A stretch of 64,000 bases of DNA from Luidia sarsii (Eukaryota; Echinodermata; Asteroidea; Paxillosida; Luidiidae): NCBI GenBank assembly GCA_949987565.1, contig OX465110.1, forward strand, positions 3,892,148-3,956,147. Reading direction: 5' to 3'. The position numbers and the translations under genes were made by a program. Shown piece after piece: positions 8,501-23,500 of the stretch; positions within the stretch are counted from its first letter, which is position 1; the number at the start of each line of letters is the position of its first letter. The notes beneath the pieces were generated by a model that saw only the letters and a program-made list of their open reading frames with translations, did no database searches and was not told the DNA's origin.

Positions 8501-11500
8501 GGTAAAAAAAAAATGCAGGCGGGGATGAGAAACGAATAATTTGTTTTACTTGGCCTCATAAGGAGGGCATTGATTTCTCTGTAAGCATCAATATGACTGA
8601 GGTTTGGACAGGCAGCAAGATGCAGAATCATTATCAATCATTAGAATCATTGCAGAATGACACGATGGAATTCTATGAGGGTTTGCCCTACTGGACGTAT
8701 TCAAGCTCCTGCTTTCTAGAAGGGTTTTGCAGTTTCAAATCCTGATTATTTGGGCAAAGTGTTGAGCATGCAGTGGTGATTATACGTCGTGTATGGCAAA
8801 CCCTCATGGAATTGCATGCTCCTTGACACAAAAATCTATAACATCTTTGACTGGACCCGGACTTTTTCTTTGCCAATTTTTCAATTTCTTCAAAAAGTTC
8901 CCAGTCAGTTTTTCCTTTCTTCCTTGTTTGACTTTTTATTGCATCTATCAACACTTGTCAATCTCAATTTTTTCAATTTTTTCATTTTTTTTTCTGTGAC
9001 GTCTTTTGGTTAGGATTGAGACGGACGAACCTCTCGAGGGTCTGGGGACGGAACTGCAGATGGATAACATCTTCTCCCACAGTCGGACCACAGTGGACCT
9101 GTGGAGATTGAGGCATGTCCACAACCTCTTCACGGCCGTAGGGTAGGTGCACGCCGAGGGCTACGGAGGGCGCTCCTGAGCGGTCATGGCCTGATCGACT
9201 TCGTACCACAGACATAAATAACCTGTAGACGGACAACAGCGGGCTCTAGACTGTAATTTCAGGACACGTGAAAAAAAAACATGGGCAAACTTGTTTGTCA
9301 CGTCACACGGACGGACGTACGTACACAAACTCAGTGCAAGATTACGCATACTGGCCCGCCGTTCACGAGAAGAAAGACAGCCAAAATTTGATTTGCTATT
9401 ATTTCTAATAAAATACTCGAGTACATATCTGTAATGGAGTATGTAGTCATCTCTGAAAAGGGCTTTTGATCTCAATCAGCCTGGTTTCATCCCCAAAATC
9501 CAGTTTGAATCCATCATTCCTGGATTTCTCCATAATGTTTGTGCACATCTACTTCCGCCCATGGTTTCACATTTAGTCGGGCGCCGTCACCATTACAGTA
9601 TCCTGACGTCGTTTCCCATAGGCGTTGTGTATGGCTGTCGGTCTATAGGTTATTTATGTCTGTGACTTCGTACCACAGACACGCAGAGCCCTCTGATGGA
9701 CAAGTGCCTATCAGAAACTTCATCATTGGGATACTGTAATGCCGTGGGGGACCCGACTTGTGTTGAACTATTGGTTGAATGAAAGATCCCCGCTACGCAT
9801 CTGTGTTCGTGTGACGTGACATGCGTTCAAATTCCCCCATGGTTCTAATACGCTATGTGGTAATTTTTCTATATAGATCTGTGGAGGCACTCTTTACTTA
9901 AGCCCCTTTTTTTTTTTAAGATGGCAGCTTCTCTGACATCACAGTCTGGCACCCTCTATTGTCCATCCATGGCTATGATATTTTCGTTCACTGTAACGAG
10001 TTTGAAAAAAAAGGAGAGGGATCAAGATGTTTCAATCCTATCCTCGAATGACAGAATAAGAAGGACAAAAGCACGGTCCTGCTAAAATTAAAATGTCAGG
10101 CCCTCTACTTTTTTGGGGCAGATTTGATTTTGGGTCATTTTAGTAAATAAGCAGTTTTTCCAACATTGGTTATGCACCACTTTCTTGATTGTGTCTTGCA
10201 GGAGCAAAGTGACCAAAATCTTGGTGACCGACCACCCAGAGGTAAGTCAAACCTTATGCTAGGATTGTAAGACTTTTTAATTTTTTTTATTTTTTTTTTT
10301 TATGTCAAACAGGTATCTCAAACTGCTCATTTTCATCTGTTAAAACCCTGAAAACTGACGGGCGCCTGCACCCCCGCCCTGAATCATCTCGGTCGCGTAA
10401 GCGCTCACTCGCAGTCGCACAATTCATGGGCCTTCTGTGATTCTCAGGAGGTGACTTTGTCGATCGCTTTACATCCCTGCTTCTAACCGTCGCTGCCAAT
10501 CTTTTTTGCCATGCACTGACCATCCGGAAAGGATGCCCATCTCTACCTGTGCAAACTGTACCCGGCGCTCTCCCGTCAGGACTTGATTGAGACTTCCCTG
10601 AGACCGGTCTGCTCACACCAGAGTCATAACGGTCTTACTTCCCTGCCGACTACGCTCCGCAAAAGTCAAATGGTGGAAAGTCATCACTCACGCGCGCGGT
10701 TGCCCGCTGTCATTGTTGATCTAAACCTCTTTAACAAGCGCTTGTTTAACCATTTTTGTTTCCATGGTGATTCCTCATACTTAAGGAGACAGGTGGTGAG
10801 GCTCTTCTCAGTTGCAACTAAGCCGAGGAGATTGGCTCTCATAAATTTCGTGGGCCCGAGGTTTTGATCCAAGCAGAACCTTTCTCAGAGGCAGAACAAA
10901 AAATTCAATTCGGAAAAATGGCAAAAAAAAAACATTGACTGGACCACCACATGAACCTGGGACCTCTGAATAGTTTGCGTACCAGCGCTCTTACCGTGTT
11001 GAGCTATCCAGCCCTTAGACGGTGGCCTTCCCAAAATAGTCAACTAGTCTTTACTGAATGCCTCTGAAGAAAGGTCTTGTTAGGATCAAAACCTCAGGCC
11101 CTCCTAATGTACAAAATTCACAATTACGGTTATCTAAGTCAGTAAGCCCCCCCCCTCAAAAAAAAAGAATAGTTCTGCTTTTCGATTACATGTCATTTCA
11201 AAATAGGGTAGGTAGGTCGGGATTTTGTTTTTGTTTTTTGTACAATCAAATGGAGGCATCTGTATGTGGTCAAGCCTTAAGGGTAATAATAAAATGATCA
11301 AATTGCGCATTGAATTTTTATCATCATTGTTTCCCGGTAAAAAAAATTAGGGTTGCAGGCTAGAAATAGGGTCAGGTAACCGGAACCAGAACTATTTTGT
11401 ATTTTGGCCTAAGCAATTTGCAACGTTTTTGTTTATTACTCGTGGAGATGGTGGATAGGAATGTTTTTTTAAGACAAGTCGTTTGTTTTTTGTTTTAGGG

Positions 11501-14500
11501 GTGTTTTTTTTGCCTCCTTCTCTCTCCAGATGCCCAGGAGAGCAGTCTGCATCTGCAGAGACAGCAGCGTGAGAATCGTCACCCCGGGCTCGGGGGACGT
11601 GGTGACGTCGTTCCTGGCCTCCACCCAGCACAGCATCCTGGACGCTGCCTACGCTGCAGCAGACAGTTGAGTTCTGAGCCCCCCCCCCAACCCTTTCCTC
11701 TCCGTTTCCAGAAAAAAAATATTGGAACCAGAAACAAGCCACGGTTGCATGTTACATCATACAGCATTCAATTCCAGGGCCCTCTTAACCCTAACCGGCA
11801 TTGAAACCACAATTAACCACACATGGTTTTTTTCCTGTGGGAGGATAAGGGTCATTGCACCAGGACATTCCGCAGCGGAGTTTTTGTGGTGACCTGTGGT
11901 ATGTGAGCCTTCACCCCTGTGGGCACTGTGGTAAATTGTGGTATACAGTGTGTGTCCTGTGCGGGAGGCGCAAAGCGTTAGGGTTAAGGTACCCTCAAAG
12001 CTGCTCTACAATGTCCCTGCCTCAGATCAAAGTTTTGAATTTCCACGGAAACTCTCCGATCAATACACGTTCAATTTTGTAAAAAAAAAAATGGCAAAGA
12101 AAACTTTGACTGGACTCATGGGACTGTTTTGCGTACTAGTGCTCTTACCGTGTTTATCTATCCAGCCCTTAGATGGTGGCCGTCCAAAATTTTGATACTT
12201 TAATTTAGGTCATTTTAGTCGGTAAGAAGTTAGCTACAGTTTGGCATATTACTCAAATAAATTGATATCGAAAAATGTTCGCTTACTGACTAAAATTACC
12301 AAAATGCAAATCTCAAAATTTAGTGGGCCTGACGTGACACTCTGCCTTTGAGAAAGGTCCCCTGCTAGGATCAAATGAATTGACTTTGCCTTTCAGAAAG
12401 GTCCTTCTAGGATCGAAACATCAGGCCCTCTAACTTTTGAGATTAATGTATTGCAGGTCATTTCAGTCAGTGAGCAGTTTTTTGTGTTTACTTCAAATGA
12501 ATTGTTAATTTCACGTTCCCCGTTCACCCTCTCTCTCTCTCTCTCAAAGATATTTTGTTTGTGGTGTGCAATACTGGGGATATCATCAAGGTGGACACCA
12601 GCCGGAACCCGGCCAAGGTGCTTCGCACCTGGCGGCGTGGCGGCCGGGACGAGAGGGAGTGCCTGAACGCCGTGGCCCTGTACGAGTACGTCATCGAGCC
12701 CACTCCGCAGGCCGGCGACTCCCGCTGGAGCCGGACCAAGTCGCGCAACCGCACGCTGCTGATCGGCGGACGGCGGGACGGCAACGTGGCCGTCCTGCAC
12801 TGGAACACCATGGAGGTGGTCTTCAAAGCTGACGTGAGTGGCGGGAGGGGAGGGGACAGGGTGCGGTGGCTGCTTCCGTGGCAATGCCATCATGCCCGAG
12901 CCAAACGACAACAACGAAAACCAGTCACAACAGACTTTAATACCATTATACAGCATGCCATAATTATGGCCGCTTTACGCGATAGCTGTAAACAGGGGTC
13001 CCGTGCAAAGAAATCACATCTATGCTCAAGAACACACGGATACCTTGTCCTGGAAAAGTGTATCTCTCTCACCAGACCGCAGGAGTCCCGCGCGAAAAAT
13101 GAGGAACGTTCGCTACCGTGCTGCATTGTATGTACCGTGCAAAAGTCTGCAATGAAATCGCAAACAACCATTGTGCCAGACATCCGGTGCCAATTTTCAC
13201 AGATGTGTTTTCAGTGGTCGTGTAAAAAGGGTTATAGTCTAAAGTGTGCCAGTTTTTCACTATTTTCTCGCAACACGGTTGACAGATTGAGCTGAATATT
13301 TACAGGTGTGTTATTTCATGCATGTGCTGGATTAGACAAAGTACCGTATGGACATGTTTCTAAGACCTTCACCAATGGTGTGTAGGGGCTTTAACCTCTG
13401 TGAAATCCCCCCCTTCCTTACCCAATCAAAGTTTGCTTGGACAGTTTTAGATTTTTTGTTTACAAATTTGTTTTTGTGTGTGTTTTTTTTCTTCCAACCC
13501 TCTAGGCCCATGGCTACAAAGGAGTGCTTGGACTGAAGGCCAGCCCTAAGAACGATCTCCTCATTTCCACCGGCCTGGGTGAGTCCACGCACCCCGGAGT
13601 GACTCTCTCTCTCTCCAGGATTGACTCAATGAGTGTCTGTCCCTGTCTGTGGCAATGGTGGAATGAGGTTGTTCAAATTGTCCATACAGTACTCAGCGAT
13701 AGACTTTCCAATAGGTGCAATGACCCTCCTTTCAAAACCCAACAACCTATCCCCTATCCACACGTTGTCGGACCACACTGCAAGTCAATCAATTTCTCAG
13801 TTGTGTGAAGGTGTGTAAAGAATATTACATTAAAAAAGAAAAACAAATCCCACAAGCTCCATTCAACTTCTCAAGATCTCAAGATTCACGTCTCTGAAGA
13901 AATTTGAAGAAATGAAAGTCTGCATGTTTATATTTGCAGTGCTCTTTATAGACGCTAGTCCTGTATTTTAGTTTGGCTCCACTACCTTACTAGATTGTAA
14001 TTCAGTCCACCCCGACCCATTTGAAATGAGTTCCTCTCGGCATGTTTTTGTTAAACCCTGCTTTGGGCTCATTAACATTTGCACAGTTAGACATGATGTA
14101 CCCAGTCCCAGTTGTTCTCCTCAACACATAGTCACGTTATAATGCAACGCGGTACCCGCCGCTATACTGATTTGAATCCGCCGCAAGACCTCGACCAGAT
14201 CGTTGGTCCAGTGGTTAAGACATCTGCCCTAGAAAGTAGAAATCGCATGTTCAAATCCCACCGGACTTGCTCATATTTCATTCAGCAGGCCATCGGGCAA
14301 AGCACTGAGCATAACAATATTTTAATTACACGTCTAGAAGAGCAAGCTCTTGTTGAAGTACATTCTCCTCGATGCAAAATCATATCGTGTCTGTGAAGTC
14401 CTGGTTGTTACATGTTAATGAGTACGACATAGTTCTGGCCTGTACTGTTGTCTCTGTAGCCTATGTTGTAGTGTGCACTGGAACCTTCAGTGCATCCTTG

Positions 14501-17500
14501 CGTGAAGCCATCTGTAGTTCTTGTCCTCGAATCCGTGCATGCCTAGAGTAGCTCCTAGTTCAGTAGTTTTGTTTTGTACTGATTCCTTCCTGTTTACTGT
14601 GCATGCAAATGTGCTGTCCACCCAATAGACTATGGCATGCTGTATAACGGTAAGTCAGTTGTGACTGGTACCCCGCCACCCCTGATCCCCGACCCACCTC
14701 TGTCTACCCACCTCTGTTTACCCACCTCTGTCTACCCATCTCTGTCTACCCACCTCTGTCTACCCACCTCTGTCTGTTGTTTGTGCCTGTGTGGCCCCCC
14801 CCACCCCCCTCTCCACCAAAAAAACTCCCACTTGTCTAAGAAGTGGGTACCGCACTTTGCTTGTGATATCGTCACCCTTTTATCAAATCTGTGTGAGAAG
14901 ATTTGCCGGAAGAAAAACAACAACTGCTGCTGTTTGGTTTGTTTGGCAAAAAAAAATATGCCTGATTGCAGCATGCACTCATGTCAGTGTCGGCAGTAAA
15001 ATTCCACTCCCAGAATCCTCACCCTCAAAAAGCATCTAACGAGGGCGCTTTCTATCATCCTTTTGGCTGGCTGGAGCAAGACGCACATTTTGATCGAAGC
15101 CTTGAGTGTGCACTGCCGTACGAGCTACTGCTATGACAGCATTTTACAATTGTTTGTGTACCGGTACTCATAGAGTCCCGCTAGGAGACTGAACAAACCA
15201 CTGGAGGAATCATTCAAAGCATCCAGGTTTTTTTTTTCTAGGCTGGTTCAGGGAGCAAGACCAGCCATGCCACGCAGCACCTTTTCTTTCCTGTCTTGTT
15301 GCAGCAGTGGCTGCAGAATGCTCACGCAACCTTGTGCAAGGCCCACCAGAGTGAACAGACTCACTCCTAATCTGCACAATCACATGCATACGTATTCGTT
15401 GTTTTTACATTGCTCTGTATACCCTCTTCTGTATACATTGCTCTGTATACCTTTATCTGTGATTCTGTATACATTGCTCTGTATACATTGCTCTGTATAC
15501 CTTTATCTGTGATTCTGTATACATTGCTCTGTATACATTGCTATGTATACATTGCTCTGTATACCTAGTTTTGCATACATTGCTCTGTATACCCTGTTCT
15601 GTACATTGCTCTGTATACCTTGTTCTGTACATTGCTCTGTATACCTAATTCTGTACACAAGGACCGGTACATTCCTGATACATACAATACATGCATACAC
15701 ATCACTCTATACCTTATTCTGTATACAGATGTCTTGCTCAGTATACAAGTACAGTACCTGTAATTGCAGCTTCAAGCCTATTCTAAATTTTTGTTTTCAT
15801 TTTTCACAATTTTGTTTTCAACTTTTTTTGTTAAAAATTGCAAGCCTGTTTTGTGTGATTAACTTGTGCAGCAGCAACAGCATCACTAAAAGTCTGGGGA
15901 GGAAAAAGATTGTGTGATGTGCTTTTTTTTCTGCACCCTCTGCAAAAACCCAAAAAATGACTGCCTCTTGAATTGTAAGGATCAAGCTTCAAAGGGAGTC
16001 GGCTGAATCTAAAGTCTCAGGCCTAGATGCAATACAAACAAGCTCATAAGCCGGACAATTTCAATTTCTGCCTTTGAACTTAATGAGTCTTGTGTAAATA
16101 TAAAATGCCATGCCTTGTTTTGGGGTATTTTGTTTGTTTGTGGGGGGACAGAAGAGCTGAACAGATCACGACAGTTATAAAGTCATGCTTTATAGTGAAC
16201 TGTATTTATTTCTTTACAAAAACATAGAGCAATGTGCGAAGATGTTGCTAACTGCTTACTGGCTAAAATGACCCAAAGGCGAATATTAAAATTTAGAAGG
16301 CCTGACTTTTCGATCCTAGCAGGACCTTTCTCAAAGGCAGAATGACCTTTGAGAAAGGCCCTGCTGGGATCGAAACGTCAGGCCCTCCAAAATTTGTAGT
16401 GCCAAATGTTTTCATCCTAGCAGGGCCTTTCTCGGAGCCTTAGAGAAAGGTCCTGCTTGGATCAAAACGTCGGGCCCTCTACAGTGTTTAGATTTGCATT
16501 CTGGTCTTGTAATCCAGTGAAGCAGTTTGCAACATCTCTGCAAATTACTGTAGTGAGATTCGGAGGAACCTTTTGCCCATGCACCCCGCTCACCTCCACT
16601 CAAAATAAGATGCTAACCTCTGACTCTCCCGATTCACCCCCCCCCCCCCTTGCTGGTCACAGACAACGTGATCAAGATCTGGAGGGTGTTCCCCTTTGCC
16701 GAGGAGTCTCTGGCCCCCCTGATGTCCTTCTACTGCGCTCACACGCCGCTGCACATGGCCATCCTCCGCTCCACCCTCTGCGTGGCCTTCCAGGACGAGT
16801 CCTCCGCCACCTACAGCATCGTCCATTACAACCTCAAGAACAAAGGTAAGTGGGGGGGGGGGTCAAGGGTCATCACAGGAGATGCAGGTTCGAATCCCGC
16901 CCGAGCTGCCTGAAATATTTTTTTGTCAGGCACCGGGTAAAGCACTGAGCACTCATTGTTTATCAAGTCGATCAAGGGCTAAACCTCATTGAATTACATT
17001 CTCCTCGACGCAAACATCATGTTATATCTACATGTATGACACTAAGCTAATTTTTGCTTGTTTTGTTATTCGGTTTTAGTCTTAAAAATTTTTAAATATC
17101 GTTTTATTCTAGTGGTTACGACGTCCGTACTATAAGTTGGGAGTCGCGGGTTTAAATCCCGTCCGAGCTGCCTGAAATTTTTTTTATCAGGCACCGGGCA
17201 AAGCACTGAGCACTCGGTGTTTATCATGTTGAGCAAGGGCAAAAACTCGTTGAATTACATTCTTCTCGACTCAAACATCATGTTATATCTATGACACTTT
17301 AGGCTCATTGCTTGTTTTGCTATTCCGTTTTAGTCCTAAAAATGTTTTAAATATCGTTTTTTTTACTTTATAATTCTATGATATTTTATAGCTGAATTTA
17401 TTTTTGAATGTAGTTTTTATAATTCACCAGTATTTTAGTATTAATAATTTGTAAAGAAATTGAAAAAATAGAAAAGAAAACTTTGACTGGGCCAGTCAAT

Positions 17501-20500
17501 GTTTTCTTAGCCATTTTCTTTGACTGTTTTGGAAGGCCACCATCTACGGGTAGGATAGCCCAGATGGTAAGAGCACCAATACATTAAGCAAGAGGTCTTG
17601 GGTTCAATTCCAGCTCCAGTCAAATGTTCGTTGCCATTTCCCAAATTGTTTGAGCCATTTTTCAGTCGGTTTTTCCTCGTTTTTACCTCGTCCATACAAA
17701 ATTGAGGTGCTTAAAGTTCAGGAGACGAGTTCCATGCAATCGATGGGTCTGTGCTTGGGGCTGGTTGAGAGCTCCAACCCCCCCCCCCCCTCACATCATC
17801 AGCCCTGCCCAGTTTGTTCCCATTTTGCTCCGACTGTTTTGTCTCCTCCCCCTTCCCACCCTCCCCCCCTCCCTCCAGAACGGAACGACCACAGCCCGGA
17901 CGAAGACCACATTGACGCCATCACCGGCCTGTCCTGCTGCCCTCGCATGGGCGTCTTTGCCTCCTCCAGCACCGACGGCTTCATCAAGATCTGGAACGAG
18001 GACAACCGACTGATCAGGTACGGTACGATCAGATTGCAAGGAAGCCCTCTCAGCTACCGTACCTCTGACTGAAGTCACCCGTACCGGAGAGACCGCCTTG
18101 GGCAAGGCTATTCTGCCATTGAGAAAAGGGCCTGGCTAGGATCGAATCCCCTTTTGCCTCTCTGAGTTTGTTTTTTATTTTATTTATTGTTATAGTCAGT
18201 ACCGTAAAGCAGTTTGCAACATCCGTGCATATCATCCACAGTATTCCGTGGACACAAGCTGTGATTTTTACAGGGATGCTTCTGAGTTTCCACCGTCTGA
18301 ATGCTCTTGACACTTCCCCCGTTTGTTGGCTGTGCCCCTCCGCAGGTCCATCAAACTCAACGCCAACGCACTCAGCCTGGGCTTCTTCAGTCCAAAGGGC
18401 GACTTGCTGGTCGGCGTTGGGAATCACATCCACCGCATCGATCACGCCAGCTGTAAGTGTGTGGAAGGTTTGCGGTGACACCATGTAGCTTTACAGATGT
18501 GACCCGGCATAGCATAATGAAGAATAACCCCCACTTTTGAGATTTTGAGGTTTTCTAATGATGTGAAAGAGTATACCATTAGCTTTTGAATGATATCAAA
18601 ATATACTATCCTCTAATACTTAAAATTTCCGAAAATAAAAAAGAAAGAAAATTTGTAATCGAATTGTGAAGATACTTTAACTTCAGGCGTTGTTTACTCA
18701 AAACGTGTTTTGGTGGGATATTCCTCATGTCGTTGTGCCGGGTCACAAATTTGCCTAGGCACGAAAAGCCTTGCTGGATGAAATCAGTTTGTCAGCCAAA
18801 GTTTCACTTGCATTTTATACTGAGTGCCCCGTGATTGGAATACAATACAGTGCAGCAAGAATCAAGTCAAATACTTATGGCTGGCTGTCTTGAATTAAAC
18901 AAGGCAGGCATGCAACTTTTTCGCGGATCCGCGGATTTCCGCGTTTTTTTTAATTCGGCCAACAAAAAAAAAAAAAAAAAAAAAACCTCTGGATATTTCT
19001 TCTCCCCTAACTATTATTTAAAACACATGCTGAGATCAGGTTAAAAACTTTGATGTTTACTTTTGTACTTTTTATTTTGTGTAAAAAAAAAAATCAATTT
19101 TCTGGGTGTATGGCATGTATGCCTTGAAAAAGGTTAAAATCTGTCACTCAGCTTAAAGTCATAAGTTGTCACAAACTGCTCAGAATGCACCACAGAGCAT
19201 CTAGAATCCGAAATTTTCTCGGGCCCTTAACCACACGCCGTAAGGGTTTCGTGCTTCGCGCTCGCAGTTTAATTCGGACATTTTCCTCTTCTTTTAAAAT
19301 TCAAGAGTTGCATGCCTGACAAGGGAAGAATGTCCGTGCTAAGCAGGTTTTCTTGCTTAAGCGGCTCTGTGAAATTGACATTTTTTGTCCCTTGACCCTG
19401 CACCCTTTCGCAGTCATGCCGAGGATGTACATCCGGAAGATGGTCTCCATGGTGTTCCCCGAGGTTCCTGCCGAGACGCCCATCCCCTTGGACGCCGACA
19501 AGGTGCGAGCCATGTCGCCGATGAGCAACAAGAGATTGAGGGCCGCCCACTCCTCCGTCTTCAAGTAAGCCATCCCGATTCTGCACCCAAACTGCAAACT
19601 AGGGCACCCGACCCGATCAGCAAATCATTTAACAGGTCTATGAGAATCTGTGTTGCGCCAGTGCCAAGTCCTGGTGGTATTTAACCACTTAACGCCGGGA
19701 CCTCCGAATCTGGAGCTCCGTTGGCTTGACTATGCGACGGGGCCCTCCGAATCCGGGCACCACTATTGTCCACATTTTAAACAAAGACTCTTTTCAGCTT
19801 AGAACAAAGCAGAACGAATCAGTACAAAGACCCTTTTTTAGGTTTGTGAAGTCGGCCCCAGGAACGAGCAGAGCTTGATTGGTCAACCATGTCGGACATT
19901 GCTAATCCCAGTGTGTTTTTTTTTTTATTGGTCTTTCGTGCCCAGGTTTGAGAACTTTGTCGATGTGCTCACGGAGGAAGAGACGGAGGAACTGACTCGG
20001 GAGAAGAAGCTGAAGGAAGTGGTGAGCAGTGAAGGGGATGCTAAACTGAAGTGTCCCTGGAGGACACTGGAAAATCTCGTTGAGCCCAATAGCTGTTTTC
20101 TCTCGTGGAGTGTTGGGATGGATTTGATGCATGCGATAAATAAGCCACATAGGAGCTTAGAACAGGGATGTAAGATTTCCGGATTTCCGGAAACGGCATG
20201 ATTTCATTTTCTTAAATTTGTTTTTAGTATCGGTCAAGGGGGGACCGGCTGCTGTTTTAAGAGAACCTGTCTTTGACCCTCTCCCCCCCCCCTTCCCCCA
20301 GGCCTTCACCTTGATCGACAGCCGGGAGAACGAGCTACGCCAGCTCCGCGACGGCGTCTTCGAGGAGCTGCCCAAGAAGAAGGCGGGCGTGCCGGCCGGC
20401 CGCCTCAAGAAGGAGGCCTTCCGCAAGTACTGGAACATCGTCCACCTGGATTCGGACCACCCCAGGGTCCCCGAGGAGGACGACTTTGACCCGGACGCCG

Positions 20501-23500
20501 GCGATGGGGACGGGGAGTCGGAGGCCTCCTGGCGGCCGGAGCGGGAGCCCTCGGGCTTCTTCCCCCACCCCTCCACCGTCCGCCGTCCCCCGCCGGCCTG
20601 CAAGCTCCCGGACATCTTCCAGACTCAGCTGGCAGAGGAGGAGGAGGAGGATGAGGAGGTGGAGGAGGAGGAGTACGAGGACGGGTTCCGGTCGACCGTG
20701 GACAGGGTGCCCCAGAGGGTGGCGGCCCCCGCCCCGCAGCCTCCGCAGCCCCCGCCCGCCCTGCCCATCAACCCGTCCGGCTTCATCCCCAACTCGGTGC
20801 TGATCCGCCTGCTCTGGCCGCCGGAGGAGACGGAGAAGATGAAGGAAGCGTACAAGCCGCCCACGCTGAACGAGGACCAACTGGCGCAGATTGCCACCAG
20901 GAGAAGGGTGAGTGTATGGGTGCGCCACTCCCACGGGATACCAACCTCTCCGAATGTCCCGAATCCCTGTTGCCGGCACTGCCGAGACGAGCCTCTTCTT
21001 TGGTTAGGATTTGAAGGTTTGCGTGGTGGAGACGCAGAGCGGAAAGCACGAGGCCAATAAGAAATGGTAAAATTGATGGCGACACCAGGTAACGCATCTC
21101 TTTTGAGGTGGAGTGCGGCTCTGAAAAAAGTCGGCGTTTCAAGGTGTTTTGTTATCAGCAGTACGCTCTGCCCAAATCGTTGCCGGCTCTTTTCAGAGCC
21201 ACACTCCCATCTCGACTTACACGGTGTCGCCACAGACTTTCCATTTCCATTGGCCTCCTTCGCGACGTTCAGGCTGGTCAGTCAGGAGGACATACCTGAT
21301 GTACTTTTGGTATAAATGCACTTGGTTGACTCCTGAAAAAAAAAAAAAAACGCTGGGAGAATAGACGTCAATTAACAAATCACTCATCCACTTCGCACCG
21401 GGACCTCCAAATTCTAAGCACCAGTGGCTTTACTATGTGCCAAGGCCCTCCGAATCCAGGCACCACTAAATTGTTCAAGTTTTAAACAAAGACTCTTTTT
21501 CAGCCGACCACAAAACAAAAAGTAGCATGACACAGTAATCCGATTGTGCCAAGTTTGACGCGCTTGTACACAAAGAGCGCTCCCATTGGTTGATTTCACG
21601 GGGATTTATTGTTCCCAATAGTCGGACGAGTTTTGAAAACGGCAGATTATTCAATCACCATGTGGCGGTCTCGAGCACCGAATCTGGAAATGTGGCCCCG
21701 TGCGAAGTGGTCAACGGTGCAAGCCGGGAGAGTACTGACTGTCTGAGGCTAACCATTCCTTGCTTTCTTTTACTTCCAGCAGCAGACAAGCCTGTGATGC
21801 ACCAGTGCTGAATTGCTGGGCTGCGGTTGACTAACTTGCTAATCTCCGACCCCAATTTACTTCTCTCTTCTTTTTTTCCTCCTGTTTCATGTCTTCCCCG
21901 TGGCATCACTCTCCTACCCCTCTTCTGTTGTTGTTTTTTTTTTCCCTGCCGGACTGCCATTCTTGTCTAACCCTTCAGCCAAAGTCCATGGACACTCCAG
22001 AGGTGAATAAACTTTCATGACCAAATAACTGGAATAGTGGGACTTTATCACGTTGGGGTAAACTGAGGGATGCCATTAGCTAAGGAAACTCTTTTTAATA
22101 AGAGCTTTTAAACGACACTTTTACTACCATCCTTACAATGTGCGACTTTACAATGACATTCGTTGATGGTTTGCCCTGCTTGATGTATTAAGCACTGATG
22201 TATTAAAGGGGAATGAAACCCAGAGAAAAATGTTGGCTTATCTGATTGGGTGTTAAAAACAACCTACAATTACCTATGTGCTACTCACCTACGAGTTTCA
22301 TAAAGAAGGAAAAATCATGGAATTCGGTGGTCGAATTCGCCTTCCCGCAACCCGCCATCTTTTTCGAATGGCCCGCCAGTCACTGCGGGGGGTATGACAT
22401 CGCAACAGAAAACTCCCATATGGGCCCGGACGAATGTACCCCTACTACATGTATATACTGCGTGCAGTTATACACTCGCAAGCTGAACAATGGTGTACTG
22501 CCAGGCCCTTTGGATGTCAAAATGCCAGCGGGAAAAAGCTGGGGAAATCTTTCCATGCATTTCCCAACAAGGACAAGAGACCTTAAGTGCCCAGTGCTTT
22601 GCCTGCTTCAAACCCACGACTCCTGCTTTTTAGTGCAGACAAGAAAGCAGGAGTCGCGGGTTCGAATCCCGTCTGAGCTGCCTGAATTTTTTCACTGGGC
22701 ACTCGGTATTTATCACGTCAAGCAGGGCAAACCTTCATTGAATTACATTCTTTGGGATGCAATTATGGATCATATTTTATCTATTTTACAATGGCAGGCT
22801 TATATAGTTGAACTTAATTGAATATACATTTGTCCTTTAAAAAATTGAATAATTTGCCTAAGGTCTAGGTAAAACACTGATGTGCATATTTTCCTTACGG
22901 TAGTTTTGAACTTTTCCGCATAAAAACCTGGTCATTCAAATTTACAAACAGGGAAAAAAGGTCTTTGCCTCTCTTCTAAACCATCTTGTGTCTCGCGTCA
23001 GTCGAAACCGCTCTCCTTTTCATTGTGACAAACAGAGAGTGATTGCAGCCTGGAGTCTAACCTTTAACCTTTGACCTTTTGGCTTGCAGCGGGTCATGGT
23101 TTGGAGTGATGAGGAAGAGGTATATCCGTGACGATGTTTTCATTTCCGCATTTTGTTTGTCATAGAATTTGTTTTCGCTTGCACGTTGCCTGCATGACAT
23201 TGAAGCGTTGCTTGGTGTGATTTTCACATGCAATCCCGCATTTTTCATTTCATTTTTTGTGTGAAAATGCCGAGATCCCCAATGCTACGAAACAGCAGCC
23301 ACGTTCAGGGCTTGAGTAGGGACTTGGGATGGTCTCATTCAGATATTTTCATTGAGCATCGGAGATTGAATTCTGGTTTTAATCATTTAAACGCACCGTG
23401 TCTGATACATTCACCACCCAGTAACATTTAAGAGTACACTTTTTGTTTCTTTTAATGAGTTCATTTTTTTTTTTTTTCTTGTTTTCATCTTGACACACCA

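Noticed and set aside
22246..22821. 191-codon plus-strand frame
   Set aside because: The second half is SINE A; the first half has no recognisable protein features and no splice support.
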